Assembly: GCA_000996605.1 (NCBI GenBank)
Contig: LCOP01000042.1
Coordinates: 1-5,696, forward strand
Reading direction: 5' to 3'
DNA: 5,696 nt
Source of the DNA: Parcubacteria group bacterium GW2011_GWA1_47_8
GTDB lineage: Bacteria > Patescibacteriota > Minisyncoccia > Phycocordibacterales > UBA1550
Part shown: in pieces, positions 1 to 5,581 of the stretch
Position numbering within the stretch: the first letter of the stretch is position 1
Layout: each line of letters begins with the position of its first letter
Notes under the pieces: generated by a model
Databases searched by the model: none
The model's input: the letters and a program-made list of their open reading frames with translations, nothing else
What the model was told of the DNA's origin: nothing
Translations under genes and position numbers: made by a program

Positions 1-220
1 AAGACATTTATACTTGTGTTCATAGTAAAGGGCACCTACGGTGCCCTTTACTATTGTAGTATGAAAATGAGGAGAAAGGGAGTTTCGTAATTCAAAGTCC
101 TTTATCGTTTTACAAGCGAGCCGACAGCGAAGTTCCTGAGGACTATTGTAGAACGTGCTTGTTGCAAGGACAATAACAGATTGCTGATTTTTCAATGTAC
201 ACCTCCGAGTTCTTGGTTAG
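1..220. other. Left intergenic stretch without a gene
   Basis: No open reading frame here has a credible start signal or protein-like composition on either strand. The only clear structure is the perfect hairpin at 22-54. A 10-base direct repeat (ACTATTGTAG at 50-59 and 142-151) is also present; its first copy overlaps the right arm of the hairpin. The stretch lies downstream of the minus-strand gene ending at 221, so it would form that gene's 3' untranslated region if transcription runs on to the hairpin. Confidence 0.6.
22..54. terminator. Perfect 15-bp inverted repeat, probable bidirectional terminator
   Basis: The left arm at 22-36 (ATAGTAAAGGGCACC) is exactly complementary to the right arm at 40-54, with a 3-base loop TAC. 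The core is GC-rich (GGGCACC/GGTGCCC) and is flanked inside the stem by AAA and TTT, so in either direction the RNA reads A-run, GC stem, short U-run. That is the pattern of an intrinsic terminator serving convergent genes. The U-run is only three bases, which weakens the call. It could end the minus-strand 69-aa gene, an unseen gene to the left, or both. Confidence 0.6.
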
Positions 221-430
221 TTAAATAAACGCAACACGACTTATCACTTTTGTTTCACCGCACGAACACCGGTAGAAGTATCTGTATTGTGCGAACGAAC
301 TCTCCTCAGAAAGGCGCTCAATACTTTTCCCGAGGCTGTCATCCCACGGAGATTCCTCCCACCGGTGAACATGTGAACCAGTTACCTTCTTCTTCAAAGT
401 CTCGAATAATTTAACCGTGCATGCTATCAT
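221..430 (-). CDS. Small protein of unknown function with HxH and CxCG motifs
   Basis: A 69-residue protein that I cannot assign to a named family. It has a Lys-rich N-terminal part, then H20-V-H22-R-W, an acidic/Trp segment (about residues 24-45), an aromatic stretch (YRYFY, 49-53) and a C55-S-C57-G-E turn near the C-terminus. The two His and two Cys could form one zinc site, as in small ribbon-type proteins; this is inference. No signal peptide or membrane segment is visible. I take it as a real gene because of what lies upstream: AGGAGGG on the coding strand (438-444), 7 bases from the ATG, and a near-consensus promoter (470-498). It is transcribed away from the glycan genes and may be unrelated to them. 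Confidence 0.62.
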   Translation of the reverse strand: MIACTVKLFETLKKKVTGSHVHRWEESPWDDSLGKSIERLSEESSFAQYRYFYRCSCGETKVISRVAFI

Positions 431-437
431 TGGAAGA

Positions 438-444
438 CCCTCCT
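438..444 (-). promoter_or_regulatory. Strong Shine-Dalgarno site of the 69-aa gene
   Basis: On the minus strand the sequence reads AGGAGGG, 7 bases before the ATG whose first base is 430. It is the only textbook ribosome binding site in front of any gene in the left 5.3 kb, and it fixes the start of the small ORF. Confidence 0.75.
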
Positions 445-469
445 AATTAAGTACCCTACCCCAAATGTT

Positions 470-498
470 AGTATATATCATCTGTATGAAGATGTCAA
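470..498 (-). promoter_or_regulatory. Near-consensus sigma70-type promoter for the 69-aa gene
   Basis: On the minus strand TTGACA (493-498) is a perfect -35 box, followed by a 17-base spacer (476-492) and TATACT (470-475, 5 of 6 to TATAAT). Transcription would start near 463, leaving a 5' leader of about 33 bases that contains the AGGAGGG site. Spacing, both boxes and the ribosome site agree with each other, so this is the best-supported promoter in the window. Confidence 0.75.
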
Positions 499-522
499 TA
501 GCCGTGGTCAAAGAAAAAATTG

Positions 523-528
523 TATACT
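523..528 (+). promoter_or_regulatory. Candidate -10 box directly before the GT11 gene
   Basis: TATACT (5 of 6 to consensus) ends 7 bases before the ATG at 536, so RNA would begin at or next to the start codon and the transcript would be leaderless. No good -35 box sits at 15-19 bases upstream; an A-rich run (511-519) lies there instead. The only purine stretch near the start, AAAAGG (529-534), is one base from the ATG, too close for a normal Shine-Dalgarno site. Confidence 0.4.
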
Positions 529-535
529 AAAAGGT

Positions 536-1414
536 ATGATCATCGTAAAACTCATAGGGGGATTAGGGAATCAGCTCTTTCAGTACGCATTGGGGAGGCA
601 CTTGGCACTGCGAAATAATACGGAGCTCAAACTCGACATCACGGGGTTTGAGGAATATAAGCTTCACCGCTATTCTCTCTCTCATTTCAATATTGTTGAA
701 AACTTCGCAACAATGGAAGAAGTCGTAAAATTCCAAAAATACAAACGAAGACTGGGGAAAAAGTGGTTCCTCTACAATAAATTCATTGCGGACGAACATA
801 AATATGCGCAAGAGAGGCAATTCCATTTTAATCCGCGCATACTCGATACACAAGGCGATGCTTACCTCGATGGTTTCTGGCAAACTGAAAAATATTTCAA
901 GGATATCGAAAGCATCATTCGCAAAGAAGTGGCGGTAAAGACCCCCTTCGCAGGCAAAGATGCGGAGGTGGCAAAAGAGATAGACGCGACTTCCGCGGTC
1001 ATGATGCACATCCGACGCGGTGATTATGTAAGCAACCAAGCGACCAACGAGTACCATGGAACCTGCGGCTTGGATTATTATCGTACGGCAGCTACCCTCA
1101 TCGCAGAGAAAGTAGCAAGTCCGCATTTTTTCATATTCTCGGATGACCACATATGGGTGAAAGAGAATATCATTCTCGACGGTCCAGTTACGTACGTTGA
1201 CCACAACAATGCAGACAAAAACTACGAGGATCTGCGGCTCATGAGTCTCTGCAAGCATGCGATCATCGCCAACAGCTCCTTTGGTTGGTGGGGCGCATGG
1301 CTCTCTCAAAACCCCGGCAAGATCGTCATCGGTCCCTCAAAATGGTTCAACAATCCGAAGAAAAAAACCACCGATACGAGCGATGTGCTTCCCAAAGAAT
1401 GGATAAAAATATAA
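536..1414 (+). CDS. GT11 family glycosyltransferase, probable alpha-1,2-fucosyltransferase
   Basis: This 292-residue protein fits the bacterial GT11 family in length and motifs. GT11 enzymes transfer L-fucose from GDP-fucose, usually in alpha-1,2 linkage to galactose, in O-antigen, capsule or other surface glycans. Visible motifs are the N-terminal GGLGNQLFQYA (8-18), DGFWQTEKYF (112-121), the nucleotide-sugar motif HIRRGDY (158-164), FSDD (201-204), and YEDLRLMSLCKHAIIANSSF followed by GWWGAWL (about 230-256). The protein is cytoplasmic, with no signal peptide. The start is chosen because the family typically begins with this MIIVKLIGGLGNQ-like segment. There is no properly spaced Shine-Dalgarno site. 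The asparagine synthetase gene follows after 4 bases, which suggests co-transcription. The acceptor sugar cannot be read from sequence, and no GDP-fucose synthesis genes are in the window. Confidence 0.93.
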   Translation: MIIVKLIGGLGNQLFQYALGRHLALRNNTELKLDITGFEEYKLHRYSLSHFNIVENFATMEEVVKFQKYKRRLGKKWFLYNKFIADEHKYAQERQFHFNPRILDTQGDAYLDGFWQTEKYFKDIESIIRKEVAVKTPFAGKDAEVAKEIDATSAVMMHIRRGDYVSNQATNEYHGTCGLDYYRTAATLIAEKVASPHFFIFSDDHIWVKENIILDGPVTYVDHNNADKNYEDLRLMSLCKHAIIANSSFGWWGAWLSQNPGKIVIGPSKWFNNPKKKTTDTSDVLPKEWIKI

Positions 1415-1418
1415 TTAT

Positions 1419-3188
1419 ATGTGCGGCATAATCGGCATAACAGGGAATAATGTTCAAAACATTGACGCATCAAACATCCCTTTGATGCTTGCTTCCTTGT
1501 CCAAGAGAGGCCCCGATGATCACGGCACGCTCGCCTTCCCCTCGTGCCTCCTGGGGCAAACACGGCTCTCTATCGTAGATCTCTCCGGAGGACATCAGCC
1601 CATGAAGGATGCGAAGCGGGATATGGCAATCACCTTTAACGGAGAGATCTATAATTACCGAGAATTAAAAAAGGATCTTGAAGCAAAAGGATATGTATTC
1701 TCCACGCACTCCGATACCGAAGTGATCCTCAAGATGTATCAAGAACACGGCGAAGGATGTTTGCACTATTTGGATGGTATGTTCGCTTTTGCGATCTGGG
1801 ACAATGAGAAAAAGCTTCTCTTTATGGCGCGGGACCGTTTCGGCAAAAAACCATTTTACTATGCGTTCGACCAAGACAACAATCTCATCTTTGCGTCGGA
1901 GATAAAAGCGATTTTTGCGTCAGGGAAAATACAAGGGATCATTGATCCTCAGGCGATCGACAACTATCTCGCCCTCATGTATATTCCACCCCACAAAACT
2001 GTTTACAAAAATATTTTTACGCTCGCGCCCGCCGAATGCGCAACCTATCATAACGGAACCCTCACCAAAAAGAAATATTGGGAATTATCCTACGCGCCGA
2101 TAAACATCTCATACGATGACGCAAAAGAAAAGGTGCGCCAATTACTTACCGCATCAGTAAAAAAGAGAATGGTCGCAGATGTCGAAATCGGCTCGTTTCT
2201 CTCCGGCGGGGTTGATTCAACACTCGTTACCTTGCTTGCCCAATCTTTTTCGAAAACTCCCATAAAAACATTTTCCGTCGGTTATCAAAACTACATTAAT
2301 GAGCTCCCGTTCGCGCTCGAAGCATCAAAAAGGATCGGTACCGACCACTACCCGCTCCAAGCCAAAAACGACATGACTGAAAATCTCCGCGTCGTGATGG
2401 CATGTTTCGACGAACCGCATGCGGATTCTTCGGACTTTCCTCAATATTTAGTTTCAAAACTGGCGGCAAGTAAGGTCAAGGTCGCTTTGTCCGGAGACGG
2501 CGCGGATGAACTTTTTATGGGCTATGGATGGTACACTCGGCACCGCCACTTGTCCTACCGGGCGCACTTCTTTGAAAAGTTGCTCCTTGATCCCTTTCAA
2601 GGATACGTCCGGAACATCTCCATTTGGAGCGCACGCGAAAGGAAGAGGCTTTGGGGCAAGAATAGTAAATACGTTAACGAATTCCTAAGTCCGGAAATAG
2701 CCGGGAGCAAACTTCCTCCTATTGCAAAAATAAACCTCTTTGACTTGACTACTTATCTTCCCGGCCAGCTCCTTACCAAAGCAGACCGCATGGGCATGAT
2801 GAATTCTCTTGAGGTGCGCTCTCCTTTTCTTGACCATCACCTTACAGAATTCGCTTTCAATCTGCCTCAAGAAGATTGGAAAACCGGGAAAAAAATATTA
2901 AAAGATCTTTTACAAGAAATTATGCCTCTCGAGTTCGTAAACCGCAAAAAACAAGGATTTGGCGCGCCTGTCAAAATGTGGCTCAAGGAACCCGCTTTTA
3001 AAGATCTGGTGCATAAAACGCTCCTGGCTCCCGAGGCGGAAGTATTCCAATACCTCGACAAAAAAGAGATTGGCAAAATTATTGAAAAATTCTACGGAGA
3101 GAAAAAAGATTCGTACTATTACAAAATATGGGTTCTCCTCTGCCTAGAACTCTGGCTTGACTCGCATAAGCAATATCATACCAATTGA
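1419..3188 (+). CDS. asnB: Asparagine synthetase (glutamine-hydrolysing), AsnB type
   Basis: This 589-residue class II glutamine amidotransferase is close to the usual AsnB length. The N-terminal glutaminase domain (about 1-215) has the Cys2 nucleophile exposed after Met removal, RGPDD (30-34), TRLSIVDLS (48-56), FNGEIYNY (73-80) and SDTE (98-101). The synthetase domain (about 235-580) carries the pyrophosphate-binding SGGVDS (262-267) and SGDGADELFMGY (358-369), so both catalytic sites look intact. The family makes asparagine from aspartate, ATP and glutamine. Paralogues inside polysaccharide clusters are thought to amidate sugar acids or other glycan parts, and the position 4 bases after a fucosyltransferase leaves that open. 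No Shine-Dalgarno site precedes the ATG; the start is fixed by the need for MCGI at the N-terminus. The gene ends 2 bases from the convergent dehydratase gene. Confidence 0.95.
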   Translation: MCGIIGITGNNVQNIDASNIPLMLASLSKRGPDDHGTLAFPSCLLGQTRLSIVDLSGGHQPMKDAKRDMAITFNGEIYNYRELKKDLEAKGYVFSTHSDTEVILKMYQEHGEGCLHYLDGMFAFAIWDNEKKLLFMARDRFGKKPFYYAFDQDNNLIFASEIKAIFASGKIQGIIDPQAIDNYLALMYIPPHKTVYKNIFTLAPAECATYHNGTLTKKKYWELSYAPINISYDDAKEKVRQLLTASVKKRMVADVEIGSFLSGGVDSTLVTLLAQSFSKTPIKTFSVGYQNYINELPFALEASKRIGTDHYPLQAKNDMTENLRVVMACFDEPHADSSDFPQYLVSKLAASKVKVALSGDGADELFMGYGWYTRHRHLSYRAHFFEKLLLDPFQGYVRNISIWSARERKRLWGKNSKYVNEFLSPEIAGSKLPPIAKINLFDLTTYLPGQLLTKADRMGMMNSLEVRSPFLDHHLTEFAFNLPQEDWKTGKKILKDLLQEIMPLEFVNRKKQGFGAPVKMWLKEPAFKDLVHKTLLAPEAEVFQYLDKKEIGKIIEKFYGEKKDSYYYKIWVLLCLELWLDSHKQYHTN

Positions 3189-3190
3189 TT

Positions 3191-4591
3191 TTATAGCTCC
3201 TCGGCGATAAAAATCCTTTCGAGCGAACTCTGTTTTATATTGCTCTCGTCATGAGCAAGCTCTTCATGGATCTTTTCTCCCGGGCGTATCCCGGTTTCCT
3301 TAATAAGAATATCTTTATGTGGCTCGAGGCCGTGAATCCTGATTAGGTTGATTGCAAGATCCATTATTTTTACCGGTTCTCCCATATCAAGAAGGAGAAT
3401 CTGTCCATTTTTCGATATGATCCACGACGACAAGACGAGAGAAACCGCCTCGGGAATTGACATAAAATAACGCGTCATTTCCGCGTGGGTGATTGTCACT
3501 GCGGAACGACTTCGTATTTGTTTCAAAAACTTTGGAACAATACTGCCCGAGGAATTGAGGACGTTGCCAAAGCGCACCGCGCAAAATCGATGGTTCGGAT
3601 TTTTCTTTGCATATATCTTCACCAAAAGCTCCGCCCCGCGTTTAGATTCCCCCATAACGCTTGTGGGGTTCACCGCTTTGTCCGTCGAAATAAGCACGAA
3701 ATCTTTCACGCCATGCGCTACGGCGAGATCAAGCATGTTTTTTGTGCCGAGATAATTCGTCTTGCGCGCCTCATCAGGGTTGTCTTCCATGAGCGGCACG
3801 TGCTTGTACGCGGCGGCATGCAGAATAACATCAACCCGAGTGAGTTTCAAAATTTCTTCAATCCTCTTCTTGTCCCGCACGTTCCCAATGAACGCTTTTA
3901 TTTTGGGTCGATGAGCTCCGTGTTTTGCATGCAATTCCTCCAGCAAGTTGAATACCCCCTCTTCCCAAGAATCCACAACGATAATTGACTTTGCCGGCGA
4001 GTCATAGAGCTGTCTCACGATCTCGCTTCCAATGGAGCCGGCGCCTCCGGTGACCAGAAAACTCTTTCCTTTCGCTTTTTTAGAGATGAACTGCTGGTCT
4101 GATTTTACAAGCGGACGCCCGATGAGATCAGATGGGTCGATGTCTCTGACATACGACAAATCAACTTTCCCCAGTATCACTGAAGAAATACTTGGCAGAA
4201 CTTTGATGGGGATATGAAGCGGAAGCAACCGGGTAACTCGAGCGACAAACGCTCCGCCGACCGATGGCGTGGAAATCAACACTTGATCTATTTTTTTTTC
4301 TTGTATAATACGGGGAATATCGTCAATCGTGCCAAGAACCTGTGCGCCGTTAATGGTACGTCCTTGCTTTTTTTCATCGTCATCAACGATTCCAGCGATA
4401 AGAACGTCCGGCCTCCGATCTTTTTTTATTTCCCTAATGATCTGGTGCCCTGCCAAACCGGCCCCCACAATGAGTACATTGTTTTTCTTCCCTTTCGTAC
4501 CCCTCGATTGTAAATCAAAAGAAGTATCCAATTGGTGAGATAATTTGACCTTATGATGAGCCCTTGAGTTTTTTTTGTCTTTTAGATTCAT
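3191..4591 (-). CDS. NDP-sugar 4,6-dehydratase/epimerase, CapD/WbpM/FlaA1 type, without membrane domain
   Basis: A 466-residue protein with two Rossmann-like parts. The first (about 36-155) begins NNVLIVGAGLAGHQ and matches the CoA-binding-like domain found in WbpM/CapD proteins. The second (about 172-460) is an extended SDR domain: TGGAGSIGSE (181-190) binds NAD(P), then HAAAYKHVPLME (258-269), STDKAVNPTSVMGESKR (302-318), MTRYFMSIPEA (372-382) and MGEPVKIMDLA (403-413). Met313 with Lys317 stands where ordinary SDRs have Tyr-x3-Lys, a hallmark of this subfamily. Relatives convert UDP-GlcNAc to a 4-keto-6-deoxy sugar for surface glycans. The four N-terminal membrane helices of WbpM are absent; residues 1-35 are hydrophilic. 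The start is firm on the N-terminal side, since an in-frame TGA sits at 4601-4603. It has its own promoter but no Shine-Dalgarno site. The exact sugar substrate is not readable. Confidence 0.92.
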   Translation of the reverse strand: MNLKDKKNSRAHHKVKLSHQLDTSFDLQSRGTKGKKNNVLIVGAGLAGHQIIREIKKDRRPDVLIAGIVDDDEKKQGRTINGAQVLGTIDDIPRIIQEKKIDQVLISTPSVGGAFVARVTRLLPLHIPIKVLPSISSVILGKVDLSYVRDIDPSDLIGRPLVKSDQQFISKKAKGKSFLVTGGAGSIGSEIVRQLYDSPAKSIIVVDSWEEGVFNLLEELHAKHGAHRPKIKAFIGNVRDKKRIEEILKLTRVDVILHAAAYKHVPLMEDNPDEARKTNYLGTKNMLDLAVAHGVKDFVLISTDKAVNPTSVMGESKRGAELLVKIYAKKNPNHRFCAVRFGNVLNSSGSIVPKFLKQIRSRSAVTITHAEMTRYFMSIPEAVSLVLSSWIISKNGQILLLDMGEPVKIMDLAINLIRIHGLEPHKDILIKETGIRPGEKIHEELAHDESNIKQSSLERIFIAEEL

Positions 4592-4617
4592 GCTTGAAAT
4601 TCATTGATATTCTTTGC

Positions 4618-4645
4618 ATCATAACATATCAAAAAGGTTTGTGAA
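4618..4645 (-). promoter_or_regulatory. Promoter for the dehydratase gene
   Basis: On the minus strand TTCACA (4640-4645, 5 of 6 to TTGACA) is followed after 16 bases by TATGAT (4618-4623, 5 of 6), preceded by TGT to form an extended -10. RNA would start near 4611, giving a leader of about 20 bases without a Shine-Dalgarno site. The -35 box shares bases with that of the opposing promoter. Confidence 0.55.
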
Positions 4646-4666
4646 GCATTAAAAACATGGTAAAAT
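4639..4666 (+). promoter_or_regulatory. Promoter for the GT4-like gene, overlapping its start
   Basis: TTGTGA (4639-4644, 4 of 6 to TTGACA) lies 16 bases before TAAAAT (4661-4666, 5 of 6), which is preceded by TGG to form an extended -10. RNA would start near 4673, past the ATG at 4667 and just before the ATG at 4676. If the promoter is real, translation begins at 4676 on a nearly leaderless message. Confidence 0.5.
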
Positions 4667-5581
4667 ATGAGCATTATGCAAAACATCCTAAGGCGGTACC
4701 TGCTCGCCTACCGAAATAAGATCACCAATAAACTCTTTGGGAGGGCATTTATTCCTCACCAAGGGAAAAAGAAAGGGGTAGTCCTTCTTTCTTTTTTGAC
4801 GGGACCGTTCACCCTTGCTCCGGGAGAGTTCTATACCGACCCGCATTCAAATAACTGGGCTTCTCCAGAAATCGCGCGTTTATTTTCAGAACGCGGATAC
4901 GATGTCGATGTTATCAATTGGGACAATGATCGTTTTATTCCCCGGAAAAAATATGCAGTTTGCATTGACATGCAGTACAACCTTGAGCGTCTCTCGCCAT
5001 ACTTGCCGAAGAACTGCATCAAAGTCATGCATCTCGTGGCATCATACCCGGAATTTCAAAACAATGCAGAACAAGCAAGAATCCGCGCCCTCGAAAAAAG
5101 AAGAGGTGTGGTGCTTGCTCCATCGCGGACAAGCCCTGCTACCAGTAATCCGGGGATTGCCGATTTTCTTCTAGGCTACGGCAATAAAACCGTGCACGGA
5201 ACCTATTCCCGATTCAGGAAACAAGTCATTCCCGTCCCTGTGCCAATAATGGAAAAATATGATTTTCCGCACGATAAAAATTTTGAGGAATCAAAAAAAC
5301 ACTTCCTTTGGTTCGGCGGAGGCGGGGCCGTCCTTAAAGGGCTTGATCTCGTGCTTGATGTTCTCGGGCGGCAGCGATGGTATCGCCGGTTTGGACTGGC
5401 TCACGGTCATGCTCCTATTCCGGCAGTGTTCGACCATCAGCATATGATCAACCTCTTCACAACTTGTCTATGTCGGGAATGCCGTCGAGCACCTCGCGCA
5501 CTTGTTCGTCGAGCCAAACGCGGTTGTCCGGGCTGGCATAGGTCACGGCGCACTGGCAGTTCGGATGCGGTGGAACCTTGA
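4667..5581 (+). CDS. GT4-like glycosyltransferase, C-terminal half lost at a sequence join
   Basis: The open frame gives 304 residues, but only about 1-231 look native. These include a basic N-terminus, NNWASPEIARLFSERGYDVDV (63-81, typical of sugar-transferase N-domains), INWDND (83-88), MHLVASYPEFQN (121-132) and FLWFGGGGAVLKGLD (213-227), the glycine-rich start of the nucleotide-sugar-binding C-domain in GT4-type enzymes. A full enzyme would need roughly another 100-150 residues with the donor-binding E-x7-E region, which is missing. From V232 on, the chain turns Arg/Cys-rich (for example RQRWYRRF) and resembles the antisense of GC-rich coding DNA. Start: an in-frame TAA at 4661-4663 limits it to 4667 or 4676, and the promoter favours 4676 (MQNILRR). 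The sugar and acceptor are unknown. The true gene probably ended beyond this contig's valid part. Confidence 0.75.
   Translation: MSIMQNILRRYLLAYRNKITNKLFGRAFIPHQGKKKGVVLLSFLTGPFTLAPGEFYTDPHSNNWASPEIARLFSERGYDVDVINWDNDRFIPRKKYAVCIDMQYNLERLSPYLPKNCIKVMHLVASYPEFQNNAEQARIRALEKRRGVVLAPSRTSPATSNPGIADFLLGYGNKTVHGTYSRFRKQVIPVPVPIMEKYDFPHDKNFEESKKHFLWFGGGGAVLKGLDLVLDVLGRQRWYRRFGLAHGHAPIPAVFDHQHMINLFTTCLCRECRRAPRALVRRAKRGCPGWHRSRRTGSSDAVEP
5340..5366. other. Composition and homology breakpoint, probable chimeric join
   Basis: On the left, plus-strand glycosyltransferase coding is good through KGLDLVLD. On the right, minus-strand coding looks good back to about the same bases (ENIKHEIKP). The shared stretch GGGCTTGATCTCGTGCTTG (5339-5357) makes sense in both readings and contains CTTGAT twice (5342-5347 and 5354-5359). 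G+C rises from about 43% (5161-5280) to about 64% (5521-5696). A join at a short shared sequence would explain all of this. Confidence 0.65.
5341..5443 (-). CDS. N-terminal fragment of an unknown protein, cut by the breakpoint
   Basis: The minus strand reads MLMVEHCRNRSMTVSQSKP and continues AIPSLPPENIKHEIKP before reaching the join, about 35 residues in. I do not recognise it. Evidence for a real start is GAAGAGG on the coding strand (5452-5458), 8 bases before the ATG at 5443, and its position 13 bases after the stop of the preceding minus-strand gene, as in phage-like operons. The frame runs on to a TGA at 5291-5293, but those last residues lie in the antisense of the glycosyltransferase gene and are probably not native. 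An internal ATG at 5410 is a possible alternative start. Confidence 0.4.
5452..5458 (-). promoter_or_regulatory. Shine-Dalgarno site of the truncated downstream ORF
   Basis: GAAGAGG on the minus strand, 8 bases from the ATG at 5443. It overlaps the TGA stop (5457-5459) of the upstream gene, which points to translational coupling of the two minus-strand genes. Confidence 0.45.

Noticed and set aside
50..151. ACTATTGTAG direct repeat (50-59 and 142-151) as a CRISPR-like or attachment-site signal
   Set aside because: There are only two copies of ten bases, no regular spacing and no third copy; the first copy overlaps the hairpin arm.
479..494. CATCT / AGATG inverted repeat inside the spacer of the 69-aa gene promoter
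   Set aside because: Its location would suit an operator, but five-base arms with a six-base loop are expected by chance.
563..1309. 248-codon minus-strand open frame opposite the GT11 gene
   Set aside because: It is the antisense of a gene with clear family motifs; its protein is Cys/Val/Ile-rich, has no recognisable domain, and has no start signals.
1410..1415. Perfect TATAAT just before the asparagine synthetase start
   Set aside because: It overlaps the stop codon of the previous gene, has no -35 partner, and would start RNA inside the start codon. AT-rich chance in a 4-base gene gap is more likely.
3485..3988. 167-codon plus-strand open frame opposite the dehydratase gene
   Set aside because: It lies entirely antisense to conserved SDR motifs, and its composition (many His, Arg, Phe) is that of a shadow frame.
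5259..5447. 62-codon plus-strand frame crossing the breakpoint
   Set aside because: It spans both sides of the join in a frame that is native to neither, so it cannot be a real gene.
5382..5581. C-terminal tail of the GT4-like frame as a novel fused domain
   Set aside because: The tail is Arg/Cys-rich, lacks any domain pattern, and its opposite strand reads as a better protein. It is an artefact of the join.
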